Assembly (NCBI GenBank): GCA_903939845.1
Contig: CAJAIJ010000050.1
Location: 1 to 64,000, forward strand
DNA length: 64,000 nucleotides
Origin: an uncultured Solirubrobacterales bacterium
Lineage (GTDB): Bacteria; Actinomycetota; Thermoleophilia; Solirubrobacterales; 70-9
Direction of reading: 5' to 3'
The position numbers were made by a program, and so were the translations under genes. The stretch's first letter is position 1. Each line of letters starts with the position of its first letter. Shown here one piece after another: positions 1-10,754 of the stretch. The notes beneath the pieces are model-generated. The model was not told where the DNA came from and made no database searches. It worked only from the letters and a program-made list of their open reading frames with translations.

Positions 1-45
1 AAACCTCCTGATGGCAAGATTGGCAAGACGAAGTGCAGTAAGTAA
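1..45 (+). CDS. C-terminal tail of an upstream CDS (KPPDGKIGKTKCSK*)
   Basis: Frame 1 is open from base 1 to TAA at 43-45; too short to identify. Confidence 0.35.
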   Translation, partial: KPPDGKIGKTKCSK

Positions 46-409
46 AGCGGGAGCAGGGCCGAGGCCGTTGTCCGGAAGGCTAAGGTTATTCCGTGGCCTC
101 TTGACATAGGGATAGCACCCCGCGACTCGGGTTCTCCGCCCCGGTGGCCGGATCCCCTCACGGCCGCCAGTGGCATGAGGCCGGCCGGGACTGAATGTTT
201 GCATCCCCTTACACAAACATCGTCTCCGACTAATGCTATTCTGGCCACAGCCAAAGCCCAATCCATGGACGCAATCGTCGTCCCGGAGCGGGGGAACCAG
301 ATGGCCAGTCCCTTCGGACCGGCCGGGGGCGAATCGGATCAGATCCGTAGCGCAGCTCTTTCCAAGGCGCGAGCCCGTCAGCTAACCCCGCAGGCATTTC
401 GAAAGAGCA

Positions 410-1300
410 GTGGTGAATTCAGAAATTCGTAAACACCGAACCCTCGACGGCCGCCCCGGGCTTCTCGTCCTGGCGATTGCCGGTCTCGCGATGGCTCTCG
501 CGGCCGGACTGCCGTTGTCGGGAGTGGCAGAACGGACGACGGCAACCGCCGGCGCTTCGGTCGGGGGCGGACTCGGCGTACCCGGCAAGCCCCAGATCAA
601 GGGGTTCACATGCCTGGAGCGGTGCGTCGCCCCGCTCAAGGCCACGCCCGGGTCGAAGCTCCGCATCACTGGCGTCTACCTGAACAGGGTCCTCAAGGTC
701 GTTTTCCGGACAGAGGGCGGAACCGTCGGCACCAGGTTCGTCGATCGCGATGCAGCCTCGGTGGAGGTCGACGTTCCGGAAAAGGCGGTGACCGGAAAGA
801 TCTACGCGGTGACCGGGACCGGAACCAGGTCCAACAAGTCATCCGAACCCCTCGAAGTGCTTCCGGCCAGTCAGATCCCGAGAGAGGTCTTCCCGGTCCG
901 GGGCCGGGTCAGCTATGGCAGTGGCGGCGCGCGCTTCGGTGCCCCTCGGGGCGGCTACAGCCACCAGGGCCAGGATCTGATGGCCCCCTGCGGAACCGGA
1001 CTCGTATCCATCCGGAGGGCCAGGGTCCTCTTCAACACGTACCACTCGGCAGCCGGCTGGTACGTCGTGCTCCGGAACCTCGGCACCAACACGGAGTTCG
1101 CATACATGCACCTGATCGAGAAATCGAGGCTGAAGGTCGGCCAGAAGGTCGGAGCCGGCTCGGTCGTCGGACGGGTCGGCCAGACCGGTCGCGCCTATGG
1201 CTGTCACCTCCACTTCGAGTTCTGGCAGGGTCGTTGGCAGATGGGTGGGAGGCCGATCGATCCGTTGCCATACCTGCGCACCCTGAAGCGCTCCCGCTAG
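410..1300 (+). CDS. Secreted M23 family (LytM-type) metallopeptidase
   Basis: GTG start; N-terminal hydrophobic segment; HQGQDLMAPCGT...YMHL...GQTGRAYGCHLHFEFW matches M23 HxxxD / HLHFE motifs. Confidence 0.9.
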   Translation: MVNSEIRKHRTLDGRPGLLVLAIAGLAMALAAGLPLSGVAERTTATAGASVGGGLGVPGKPQIKGFTCLERCVAPLKATPGSKLRITGVYLNRVLKVVFRTEGGTVGTRFVDRDAASVEVDVPEKAVTGKIYAVTGTGTRSNKSSEPLEVLPASQIPREVFPVRGRVSYGSGGARFGAPRGGYSHQGQDLMAPCGTGLVSIRRARVLFNTYHSAAGWYVVLRNLGTNTEFAYMHLIEKSRLKVGQKVGAGSVVGRVGQTGRAYGCHLHFEFWQGRWQMGGRPIDPLPYLRTLKRSR

Positions 1301-1488
1301 CTCCGGAACGGACCATCCGGAACCGGTGCGGCCGGGCCGTTCGTCCGGCCCTCTGAATCGGGCGCCCGGTCGGTCGATGGCTGCCCCGGAAGCGCCGCTA
1401 CCTCGGTCCGGTTCGGGGGTTGGCTCAGGTAGAGTGGCCGCAGAGGAAGGAGGCTCTCCGAGCGGGGAGAACCAGCAGGTGGGAAAGC

Positions 1489-2880
1489 GTGACGTCAGCT
1501 AGCCAATCAGAGTCGGGCTCGGCATCTCTCCGCAGCCGATCATCACTCCTGCTCAGGGCCGGAATCCTGGGTTCGCTGATACTCGCGATCGTCCTGCTCG
1601 GGATCCTGATCTTCAGTGGCGGCGGCGGTCATCGCTACAAGCTCCTGTTCGAGAACGTGAGCCTGATCGTTCCCGGGAACCTGGTCATGGTCGGGGGCCA
1701 TCCGGTCGGATCGGTGAACGACATAAAACTGACCGACGACAGCATGGCCGAGATGGAGGTCGAACTGGAGGAGCCGCTCAGGGAAGGGAGCTCCTTCATC
1801 GTCCGCAAGAGTTCGCTCTCGAGCGTCCACAACCACTACCTGTCGCTGACTCCCGGACCGGATAACTCCCCGGAGATCCCCGAGGACACGGTCCTGAGCG
1901 AAGCCGACACGACCTCCGCGGTCGAGATCGACCAGTTCTTCGACATGTTCGATCGCAAGACCCGCAAGGGGCTCTCGAACCTGATCCGGGGTGTCTCTTC
2001 CATCTACGCCGGAGACGGTGCCCAGGGCGCCAACGAGACCTTCAAGTACTCGGGAGCCTCATTCAGCAGCACCCAGCGACTGATGGCCCAGCTCTCGGAT
2101 CAGGACTCCAAGCTCGACGTCTTCGTTCGGAACGTCGGCGGCCTGATGACCACGCTTGCCGAGGTCTCTCCGGAGATCACCGACCTGGTCGGGAATGCCA
2201 ACACGGCGCTCGGCGCCATCGCCAGCGAGAACGAGTCGCTCTCGCTGGCCCTCCAGGAGCTGCCCCCGACCCTGAGGCAGGGGAGCACTACGTTCGTCAA
2301 CCTCAGGGATTCGCTGGATGACGTCGAGGCCCTGATCCGGGCAAACGGGAGGGCGGCGGACGCAGGTTTTGCCGGCTTCCTGAAGAACGAACTGCGCCCC
2401 GTCCTCCAGCGGGCTCGTCCGGTCTTCAGTGACCTCGCGACGGTGGCCGGTCGACCGGGCCCGGACAACGACACCTCCGATCTGCTCAGCCGTCTGATCC
2501 CGCTCGAGGACAAATCCCGGACAGCTTTCGACGCCACCATCACGGCTCTCGACGACTCGCAGGAGGAGGTCGCCGAGACCCGTGCCTACATGCCCGACAT
2601 CCTCAACGCATTCGGGAAGCTCGGGGCGGCTACGGCCAACTACGACGCGAACGGTCACTACAGCCGGGTCAGGCCGACGGCCACCGGCGTCTACCAGCTC
2701 GACGGCACCGTGATCAACCCGGCCACTACCGAGATCTTCGGCGGTCTCGACGTGATCAGCGGCATCAACAGGTGTCCCGGTGGTGCGACGCAGCCGATCG
2801 CCGGCTCCAACCCCTTCCTCGACGACGGCAACCTGGTCGGTAAGTGCGATCCCGGTCAGGTCCCGGGGGGTGGCCCGTGA
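1489..2880 (+). CDS. MCE/MlaD family protein 1 of 6
   Basis: Single N-terminal TM then MlaD-like domain (YKLLFENVSLIVPGNLVMVGGHPVGSV); ORF open from 1420, GTG at 1489 is a likely start. Confidence 0.88.
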   Translation: MTSASQSESGSASLRSRSSLLLRAGILGSLILAIVLLGILIFSGGGGHRYKLLFENVSLIVPGNLVMVGGHPVGSVNDIKLTDDSMAEMEVELEEPLREGSSFIVRKSSLSSVHNHYLSLTPGPDNSPEIPEDTVLSEADTTSAVEIDQFFDMFDRKTRKGLSNLIRGVSSIYAGDGAQGANETFKYSGASFSSTQRLMAQLSDQDSKLDVFVRNVGGLMTTLAEVSPEITDLVGNANTALGAIASENESLSLALQELPPTLRQGSTTFVNLRDSLDDVEALIRANGRAADAGFAGFLKNELRPVLQRARPVFSDLATVAGRPGPDNDTSDLLSRLIPLEDKSRTAFDATITALDDSQEEVAETRAYMPDILNAFGKLGAATANYDANGHYSRVRPTATGVYQLDGTVINPATTEIFGGLDVISGINRCPGGATQPIAGSNPFLDDGNLVGKCDPGQVPGGGP

Positions 2881-4505
2881 GGCGGCTGGTGACGATCGGG
2901 GGGATCGGGCTGCTCGTAGTCCTGATGGTGCTCGTGCTGAGGGCCGTCAACGGGGACGACGATCCCTACAAGGTCAGGGCCGTGTTCGACAACGGAGCAT
3001 TCGTCGTCCCGGATGTCGACGTCCGGGTTGCCGGAGCCAACGTCGGCAACGTCGATTCGATCGACGTCTCCCAGCCCGATGAGGTCGTAACCGATGACCC
3101 CGATGACCCCTACCGTCCGGGCAAGGCCATCGTCGTACTCAACATCACCGACCCGGCCTTCAGGGATTTCAGGGACGACGCCTCATGCATCATCCGTCCG
3201 CAGTCTCTGATCGGCGAGAAGTTCCTCGACTGTGACGTCACCCAGCCCCGTCCGTCCGGAAGCCCGCCGCCGCCCCAGCTCGAGGAGATACCGGAAGGTC
3301 AGCCCGGCGCCGGCCAGTACCTGCTCCCGCTCGAGAACAACGGCCGGTCCGTCGATCAGGACCTGATCAACAACATCTACCGGTTGCCGTACGCCCAGCG
3401 ATTCCGGATCATCCTCAACGAGCTCGGGGTCGGTCTGGCCACCCGCGGGCCGGAGCTCAGGGAGACGATCACCCGGGCCAACCCGACCCTGCTCGAGGTC
3501 AACCGGGTCCTGAAGATCCTGTCCTCCCAGAATCGCAGGCTCGCCGAGCTCGCCAGGAACGGCGACAACAACCTCACCCTCCTGGCGGCCAAGCGCAGGA
3601 ACATGGTCGGCTTCTTCCGCTCGGCCGGGTACACGGCCGGAGCCACCGCCGAGCGCAGCGACGACATGCGGGAGAACCTGAGGAACCTTCCGACCACGCT
3701 GAGGTCCCTGCGAGAGACCTTCGGTGCCCTGAAGACCTTCGCCAGCGACACCCGTCCGACCATCGAGGCCCTCCAGCCGAACGCGAAGCAGATCGCCGAG
3801 GTCACGAAGAAGCTCCAGCCCTTCGCGGAAGCCAGCCAGATCTCGTTCGAGAGCCTCGGTGCTGCAACCAGGACGGCCGGACCCGACCTGATCGCTTCGA
3901 GGCCGATCATCCAGAAGCTGGGCGACCAGGCCCGCTCGGGCAAGGAGCCCTTCACGGATCTCAACTTCTTCCTCGGCAGCACCCGTACGGCCGACGGCTT
4001 CCGGAACCTGATGCGGTTCTTCTACAACACCGGCAGCGCCCTTTCGGGCTATGACCAGTTCGGTCACTACCAGCGGACGAACGTGATCATCACCGGCTGC
4101 ACCGAGTACAAGCTGGCCAGGTTCAGCAACTGTCCGACCCAGTGGGACTTCACCCGATCGGCCGTGACCTCGGCCGCCCGCGAGGTCATGCCCGACCTCG
4201 AGATCGGCCTGCCGGAAGCCGGCGACCTCGAAGCCCCGCAGGGTCCGACGGATGAGTCCGAAGGGGCCCTCGGTCCGACCGATGAAGCCGAAGATGAGTC
4301 CGGGGCGACCGGTGACTCTGACTCTCAGGGCACGCTCGAAGGAGTGAGCCCGTCCAGCCCCGAGCCGGCCTCGACACCGGACGGACAGACGGTCGCGGAT
4401 CGAACCACGGGAGGTTCGGCCGGATCGGGTTCCGGGGTCCGGGGACCCCGGGCGGCCAGGGCGGCAACGAGGATGGCGATCATGGAGTACCTGCTGGGAC
4501 GATGA
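2877..4505 (+). CDS. MCE/MlaD family protein 2 of 6
   Basis: N-terminal TM; AVFDNGAFVVPDVDVRVAGANVGNV; GTG at 2877 overlaps previous stop; acidic low-complexity C-terminus. Confidence 0.88.
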   Translation: MRRLVTIGGIGLLVVLMVLVLRAVNGDDDPYKVRAVFDNGAFVVPDVDVRVAGANVGNVDSIDVSQPDEVVTDDPDDPYRPGKAIVVLNITDPAFRDFRDDASCIIRPQSLIGEKFLDCDVTQPRPSGSPPPPQLEEIPEGQPGAGQYLLPLENNGRSVDQDLINNIYRLPYAQRFRIILNELGVGLATRGPELRETITRANPTLLEVNRVLKILSSQNRRLAELARNGDNNLTLLAAKRRNMVGFFRSAGYTAGATAERSDDMRENLRNLPTTLRSLRETFGALKTFASDTRPTIEALQPNAKQIAEVTKKLQPFAEASQISFESLGAATRTAGPDLIASRPIIQKLGDQARSGKEPFTDLNFFLGSTRTADGFRNLMRFFYNTGSALSGYDQFGHYQRTNVIITGCTEYKLARFSNCPTQWDFTRSAVTSAAREVMPDLEIGLPEAGDLEAPQGPTDESEGALGPTDEAEDESGATGDSDSQGTLEGVSPSSPEPASTPDGQTVADRTTGGSAGSGSGVRGPRAARAATRMAIMEYLLGR

Positions 4506-5986
4506 GTACGGGATCGACAGCCAAGCCCGGCGGAAAGGCCCGGATCTCTTCCAGCCCCCTTCTGGTGGGGGCGGTCGCGACCGTGATCGCGTTGGTCGGG
4601 GTCTTCTTCTCCTACAACGCCAACACGGGACTCCCGTTCGTGCCGACCTACAAGATCACCGCAGAGCTCCCGTCTGGCGGCTTGCTGGTCAATGGCAACG
4701 AGGTCAGGATCGCCGGGGTGAGGGTCGGCACCGTCTCCAACATCAAGCCCGTGCAGCTCGATGACGGCGAGACGATCGTCGAGCTCGAGATGAACCTCGA
4801 CCAGAGCGTCCGGCCGATCCCTGACGACTCCACGATCGTGATCCGACAGCGGTCCGCGCTCGGCCTCAAGTACCTGCTGCTCACTCCCGGCGACTCGAGC
4901 GACGGGATCCCCCAGGGAGGGACCCTGCCGATCAGCCAGGCCGTCCCCGAGCCGGTCGATCAGGATGAGTTCTTCAACATGTTCCAGCCCGATGTCCGTC
5001 GGGCGATACAGGAGAACTTCGCCGGCTACGGCGGTGCCCTGGCGGCGAGGGGTGATGCGATCAACCGGATCATCGGACAGCTTCCCGGTCTTCTGGAGGT
5101 GGCGAAGCCGGTCACCAGGAACCTGGCCTCGGAGGAGACCGACCTCGAAGGGTTCGTCAAGGGCCTCAGCCAGGCCGCAGCTGAAGTCGCACCTGTTGCC
5201 GACCTCCAGGCCGACAACTTCGTCCAGCTCGAGACCACCTTCGACGCGCTCGCGACCGTGGCACGGCCATACATGCAGGACTCGATCACCGAGAACGTCA
5301 AGACCCAGAAGGTGATCCAGCGGGAGGGCCCGAGGATCCGGCCGTTCCTCTACGCCTCGGCCCGGTTCGCGAGGGCGCTCAAGCCGGCCGCGGTGGCGCT
5401 CGGAGAGAGTGCCCCGGCCGTGAACCGGTCCCTGACCAAGGGCATTCCAGTGCTCAGGTCATCGCCCCGCCTGAACGACCAGCTCGGTCCGACGGCCCGG
5501 TCGCTCCGGCTGTTCGGCGAGAGCGCCGTTGTCAATACCGGGATCGACGACCTGATCGCCACCAATGAGAACCTGAGGCCATTCCTCCGGTTCTTCGCCC
5601 CGTCCCAGAACGTCTGCAACTACCTGGCGCTGTTGCTGAGGAATGCACAGGAGGTCGCTTCTACCGGCAACGAGCGCGGTCGCTGGATCCGGGCGATCAG
5701 CATCCTGCCCCCGGTGGGCACCGATGCCGAGGGGATGCCGGCTGCCGCTCCGGCCAATGGTGGAGCCCCGCTGCCCCAGTACGACACACCCGACCAGCGG
5801 GCGAGCAACTTCCTTCACTCGAACCCCTACCCGTGGACCGCCGCTCCCAGTCAGCCGAGGGTCTGCGCTGCCGGCAACGAGGGCTACACGGTAGGCCAGC
5901 AGGTGATCGGCAACGGTGACGCGGTCGACACGATCCTCACCAACGACCAGTCCGAGAAGCAGCTGAACTGGGGGCTGAACCCATGA
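4502..5986 (+). CDS. MCE/MlaD family protein 3 of 6
   Basis: YKITAELPSGGLLVNGNEVRIAGVRVGTVSNI; 4-bp overlap with previous gene. Confidence 0.9.
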   Translation: MSTGSTAKPGGKARISSSPLLVGAVATVIALVGVFFSYNANTGLPFVPTYKITAELPSGGLLVNGNEVRIAGVRVGTVSNIKPVQLDDGETIVELEMNLDQSVRPIPDDSTIVIRQRSALGLKYLLLTPGDSSDGIPQGGTLPISQAVPEPVDQDEFFNMFQPDVRRAIQENFAGYGGALAARGDAINRIIGQLPGLLEVAKPVTRNLASEETDLEGFVKGLSQAAAEVAPVADLQADNFVQLETTFDALATVARPYMQDSITENVKTQKVIQREGPRIRPFLYASARFARALKPAAVALGESAPAVNRSLTKGIPVLRSSPRLNDQLGPTARSLRLFGESAVVNTGIDDLIATNENLRPFLRFFAPSQNVCNYLALLLRNAQEVASTGNERGRWIRAISILPPVGTDAEGMPAAAPANGGAPLPQYDTPDQRASNFLHSNPYPWTAAPSQPRVCAAGNEGYTVGQQVIGNGDAVDTILTNDQSEKQLNWGLNP

Positions 5987-7497
5987 GCTCGCCCAAGCCC
6001 AAGAAGCGGAACATGCGCTACAACCAGGAGTTCTTCCGCGAGTGGGGCGGACTCGGTCCATTCGCGGTTGGGGCCATCGCACTCGTCCTCCTCGCGATCT
6101 TCCTCTTCTACGCCTTCACCAAGTCGATCCCGTTCACCGATCCGGGCTACGAGGTCCGGGCGACCTTCGCCAATGCCGTCAACATCGCCGAGAAGTCCCC
6201 GGTCAGGATCGCCGGGATCAACGTCGGCAAGGTGACGAACCTCGAACCCAAGGGAGATGCCACGGTGGTGACCTTCACCGTCGAGGAAGAGGGTCGTCCG
6301 GTCAGGATGGATGCCGCTGCCCAGATAAGGCCGAGGCTCTTCCTCGAAGGCAACTGGTTCGTCGACCTCGACCCCGGAACCCCCGGGACCGAAGAGATGC
6401 CCGAGGGCGGTGACATCCCGATCTCCCGGACCGGCACGGCGGTCCAGACCGGAGACGTGCTCAGGAACGTCCTTCAGCTTCCCGAGCGGGCCTACCTCCA
6501 GAAGGTCCTTGCCGGCCTCGGCGAGGGCCTGAACGCGGAGCCGACCGCGGCCGATGACCTGACCTTCGAGCCGCTCGCCCAGGGCCTGTCCGGCGGTCAG
6601 TCTCTGAATCTGGCTTATCGGAACGGTGGGCGGGCCGCGAGGGGGACCGCGATCGTCAGCGAGGCCTACCTCGGTGAGGGCCCGAACGATCTCCGCAACC
6701 TGCTCCGTGGCCTCGGCCGGCTTACCGGCACGGTCAATGAGCGAGCCGACGACGTCCAGGGATTCGTTCGGAACTTCGCCACGTTCACGGGGGCGCTCGC
6801 GGCCGAGTCCGACAACCTGGCCGCGACGATCAGGGAGCTCGGCCCGACCCTGAGGACGGCTCGTGTCTCCTTCACGAGCCTGAACGAGGCGATACCGGCC
6901 GTCCGCGGTTTCGCAGTGGCCGCGGAACCCGGGATCGACCAGATACCCAGGACGATCCGGATCGTCACGCCCCTCACCCAGCAGCTGAAGCCCCTGCTCA
7001 CCGACCGCGAGCTCGGCGGGCTTGCCCAGATTTCCCTCCAGGCGACCCCCGCAGCTGCACGGTCGGCAGCCGAGACTCTCAAGTTCCTGCCCCAGCTGAC
7101 CGATTTCAGTCGGTGCATCTCGGGCAACATCGTGCCGACCGGTGACCAGGTAATCACCGACAACGGGCTCGGCAATGGTCAAAAGGCATCTCGCCAGCCC
7201 CTCTACGCGGCGGTCAATGTCGCCGGCTCAGCCTCGACCTTCGATGGCAACGGCCCCTTCACCCGGTTCCAGATCGGTGGCGGCGACTTCTCGGTGAAGA
7301 TGGATGACCCGCTCGAATCCGGCATCTTCACGCCGCTCTACGGGCGCAGCCAGGTCGCACCGGTGGGGACCAGCCCCCTGAGCCCGGGGACACCGCCGAT
7401 CGTGACATCGGCCCGCTGCTACACGCAGGACGTCCCTGACCTCAACGGCCCGGCCGCCGGACCCGGTCCCGCAAGCCCGGAGGTCTACACCCCGTGA
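5983..7497 (+). CDS. MCE/MlaD family protein 4 of 6
   Basis: YEVRATFANAVNIAEKSPVRIAGINVGKVTNL; 4-bp overlap. Confidence 0.9.
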   Translation: MSSPKPKKRNMRYNQEFFREWGGLGPFAVGAIALVLLAIFLFYAFTKSIPFTDPGYEVRATFANAVNIAEKSPVRIAGINVGKVTNLEPKGDATVVTFTVEEEGRPVRMDAAAQIRPRLFLEGNWFVDLDPGTPGTEEMPEGGDIPISRTGTAVQTGDVLRNVLQLPERAYLQKVLAGLGEGLNAEPTAADDLTFEPLAQGLSGGQSLNLAYRNGGRAARGTAIVSEAYLGEGPNDLRNLLRGLGRLTGTVNERADDVQGFVRNFATFTGALAAESDNLAATIRELGPTLRTARVSFTSLNEAIPAVRGFAVAAEPGIDQIPRTIRIVTPLTQQLKPLLTDRELGGLAQISLQATPAAARSAAETLKFLPQLTDFSRCISGNIVPTGDQVITDNGLGNGQKASRQPLYAAVNVAGSASTFDGNGPFTRFQIGGGDFSVKMDDPLESGIFTPLYGRSQVAPVGTSPLSPGTPPIVTSARCYTQDVPDLNGPAAGPGPASPEVYTP

Positions 7498-9035
7498 TCA
7501 AGGCGATCAGAGATCACCTCAAGGATTTCGTTGCGATCGCGGCGATGTTCCTGCTCGCCCTGGTCACCCTGCTGGTGATCCTCTCCAACCAGAAGGCCGC
7601 GCTTCCTTCATGGATTCCGGGCCTCGGGCAGGAGTTCTACTCGATCAACGCCGAGTTCGAGACCGCCCAGGCGATCACTCCGGGACAGGGTCAGGCGGCC
7701 GTGATCTCCGGAATCGCGGTCGGCAAGGTCGGAGCGGCCAGCCTCGAGGACGGTGTCGCCAAGGTCCGGCTCGACATCGAACCCAAATACAAGGACCTGC
7801 TCCACCAGGACGCCGAATTCCTGCTCAGGCCGAAGACCGGGCTGAGCGACATGGTGGTCGAGATCGACCCCGGCACCGATGGCCCCCCGCCCGAGGAGGG
7901 GTCCACGATCCCGCTGGCCCGGGGGCTTTCGAACGTTCAGCTCGATCAGTTCTGGGCCAGTCTCGACCGCGAGACCCAGGATTACCTGGTGCTGCTCCTC
8001 GACAACGCAGGGGTGGCCCTCGACGGCAAGGGCAGGGAGCTTTCTCAGGGACTGAGAAGGTTCGGGCCGTTCGCCACCTACACGGCCCGTCTGAATGGAG
8101 CCCTCGAGAAGCGTCGCGACAACATCAGCGGGGGCGTAAGGGCCCTCAGTCTTCTCGCGACCGAGCTCGGAAACAACGATGAGGTGGTGGCCGACTTCAT
8201 CACCAACTCGAAGAACAACCTCCAGGCCTGGGCCGATGAGGAGGCCTACCTGAGGGAGGCCCTGACCGAGTTCCCCTCGACCCTGACGGCGGCTCGTGAA
8301 GGACTTGCGGCCTCCAACCAGCTCTCACTGGTGGTCAGGCCGACCCTGCTCGACCTGATTCCAGGTGTCAAGAGGCTCAAGCCCGGGCTCCTGGCCCTCC
8401 AGAGCCTCTCCCGGAACACGACCGACGACTTCCGGGACGACATCCGGCCATTCAGCCGGGACGTCCAACCCGTGTTCGAGGATCTGACCCAGACCAGCAG
8501 GGCCGCGGCGACGACGACTGCGCAGGTCAGGGGCTTCTACGTGAACCTGAACCGGCTGCTCGACATGCTGGCCTACAACCCCTCCGGAGCCACCGACGAA
8601 GGGTTCCTCTTCTGGGCCCCGTGGCTCGCACACAACTTCAACTCATCGATGAACCTCCAGGACGCAGGTGGTCCGGTCCGGCGCGGCATCAGCATGCTGA
8701 CCTGCAACACGGCCCGCCTCGGTGAGCAGGTCTCCTGGAACCCGGCCGTCGGCGGCGGATCGCCGCAGCTCCTGACCATCTATCGACTGGCCCAGCTGCC
8801 ACCTCCCTACAACCCGGCCCAGGGAGGCATCTGCCCGAACGCACCGATCCGGCCGGACAGCACCAGTTCATCGGCCTCGAGCGGGGGCGTCTCGCCGATG
8901 CTCATGCCCGAAAGTGACGATGTGGTCCCGCCGGTCGACCCGGCCGACGGAGCGACCGGGGTCGAAGGCCCGACCGGCACCACCGGCACCACCGATCCGG
9001 GGGTCGATGACGCCGAGACGGGGGGCGACAGGTGA
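7494..9035 (+). CDS. MCE/MlaD family protein 5 of 6
   Basis: TM plus INAEFETAQAITPGQGQAAVISGIAVGKV; 4-bp overlap. Confidence 0.9.
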   Translation: MIKAIRDHLKDFVAIAAMFLLALVTLLVILSNQKAALPSWIPGLGQEFYSINAEFETAQAITPGQGQAAVISGIAVGKVGAASLEDGVAKVRLDIEPKYKDLLHQDAEFLLRPKTGLSDMVVEIDPGTDGPPPEEGSTIPLARGLSNVQLDQFWASLDRETQDYLVLLLDNAGVALDGKGRELSQGLRRFGPFATYTARLNGALEKRRDNISGGVRALSLLATELGNNDEVVADFITNSKNNLQAWADEEAYLREALTEFPSTLTAAREGLAASNQLSLVVRPTLLDLIPGVKRLKPGLLALQSLSRNTTDDFRDDIRPFSRDVQPVFEDLTQTSRAAATTTAQVRGFYVNLNRLLDMLAYNPSGATDEGFLFWAPWLAHNFNSSMNLQDAGGPVRRGISMLTCNTARLGEQVSWNPAVGGGSPQLLTIYRLAQLPPPYNPAQGGICPNAPIRPDSTSSSASSGGVSPMLMPESDDVVPPVDPADGATGVEGPTGTTGTTDPGVDDAETGGDR

Positions 9036-10630
9036 ACAAGCAGGCACCTTCGGTCGGCCAGCTCATCACCATCGCCGGGTTTGCGCTGGCCTGTTTCGGC
9101 CTGCTGCTCTTCGTCTGGACGGCATTCGGTGGCCCGACGCCACTCGCGGCCTCCGGCTACAAGCTGAAGATGCCGCTCGTCCAGATAAATGCCCTGGCCG
9201 AGCAGTCGCAGGTCAAGGTGTCCGGCATCGAGGTGGGTCGGGTCAGCGGTGTCGAACTCGGCAAGGGCGAAGAGAAGGACCGGGCGTTGGTCACCCTCGA
9301 GATAGAGCCGGAGTACGCACCGCTCCCGGTCGACACGAGAGCGATCCTGAGGGCGAAGTCGTTGATCGGCGAGGCGTATGTGGAGCTCGCCCCGGGCAAC
9401 CGGGAGTCGGGGATGCTCGAGGATGGCGACTCGCTTCCGCCCGCCCAGGTGGCCCGTTCGGTCCAGCTCGACGAGATCTTCAGGACCTATGACAAGGAGA
9501 CGAGGGCAGCGTTCCAGAGCGGGGCGGTCGGTGCCTCGGTCGCGATCAACGGCAGGAGCGCAACCCTGAACCAGACGATCGGCGTGATCCCCGGGACTCT
9601 GACCGAGCTCGACGACGTGCTCACCATCCTCAACCAGCAGGAATCAGACGTCACACGGCTGATCAAGAACACCGGCGTCGTCTTCGACGCACTCAGCCGG
9701 CGCCAGGGTGAGCTTTCGGGCCTGATTCGCAACACCAACACCGTGTTCACCACCACGGCGGAACGAAACGAAGACCTGGCCAACACATTCCGGGCACTGC
9801 CGACCTTCCTCCGTGAGTCCCGTGCAACCCAGGAGCGGCTCGGTCAACTGGCAGTCGTCGGGACCCCGATCATGAAGAAGATGGTCCCGGTGGCCAGGCA
9901 GCTCGGACCGACGGCGAGAGCTTCGGGACGGCTCGCTCCGGTCAGCGACCGGCTCTACACGAACCTGAAGCCGGTGATCAGGAAGGCTCCGGCAGGGTTC
10001 GGGTCGCTCAGGGGCTTCCTGGACACCGAGGCCCCGCGCATCCTGGCCCGCCTGCCGGACTACCTCGACGAGCTCAACCCGATCATCAAGTCGGCCGATT
10101 ACTACAAGCGGGAGTTGGCGGCCTTCCTCGGCAACGCTGCCGCCGCCACAAACGCGAGTGCCACCTACCCGACCAATCCCGACGGCGTGCGCTACATCAG
10201 GGCCGGGGTGACGATGGGCCCAGAGACCTTCACGGCGTTCGACCAGCGGCTCACCACCAACCGGTCGAACCCATATCCGGCTGCCGGCTCCAGCCTCGAC
10301 TTCAGCACCGGGGGCCTCTCGGTCTTCGATGACTCGAACTGCTCGGGCGGCCTGAACGCCACGATCCCGACCTGGGCCGGGCTCGGAGCCGTCGGCCAGG
10401 CCCAGTACGGAACGAACCTGCGCTATCCGATCCTCCCGATACCGCCCGACCCGTTCGATCCGGCCGCGATCGAGCAGCAGTACGACAACTCGATCGTGTT
10501 TGGACTCAACGGCACCCTCCAGACCGACTCGGTCCCGACGCCGGCCTGCATCCAGCAGGCACCGTTCACCCCGATCGGCGATCCCTCCAGGCCGGCGACC
10601 CAATATCAGCACGTCTATCGCCAGCCCTGA
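9032..10630 (+). CDS. MCE/MlaD family protein 6 of 6
   Basis: TM plus MPLVQINALAEQSQVKVSGIEVGRVSGV; 4-bp overlap. Confidence 0.9.
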   Translation: MNKQAPSVGQLITIAGFALACFGLLLFVWTAFGGPTPLAASGYKLKMPLVQINALAEQSQVKVSGIEVGRVSGVELGKGEEKDRALVTLEIEPEYAPLPVDTRAILRAKSLIGEAYVELAPGNRESGMLEDGDSLPPAQVARSVQLDEIFRTYDKETRAAFQSGAVGASVAINGRSATLNQTIGVIPGTLTELDDVLTILNQQESDVTRLIKNTGVVFDALSRRQGELSGLIRNTNTVFTTTAERNEDLANTFRALPTFLRESRATQERLGQLAVVGTPIMKKMVPVARQLGPTARASGRLAPVSDRLYTNLKPVIRKAPAGFGSLRGFLDTEAPRILARLPDYLDELNPIIKSADYYKRELAAFLGNAAAATNASATYPTNPDGVRYIRAGVTMGPETFTAFDQRLTTNRSNPYPAAGSSLDFSTGGLSVFDDSNCSGGLNATIPTWAGLGAVGQAQYGTNLRYPILPIPPDPFDPAAIEQQYDNSIVFGLNGTLQTDSVPTPACIQQAPFTPIGDPSRPATQYQHVYRQP

Positions 10631-10754
10631 GGCCGGCCGAATCGCAACTCCCGGCCCTGAAAGGGTTTACACTTACGATCATCCGGTTACTTGGGGGCCG
10701 GACACCCGCAGGGGTGTCGGTCGGAGCCGGACAGACACAACAGGAGAGGATCGA

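Noticed and set aside
5884-7182. 432-aa minus-strand ORF inside the fourth mce gene
   Set aside because: Antisense shadow of a strong MCE CDS, biased composition, no recognisable domain
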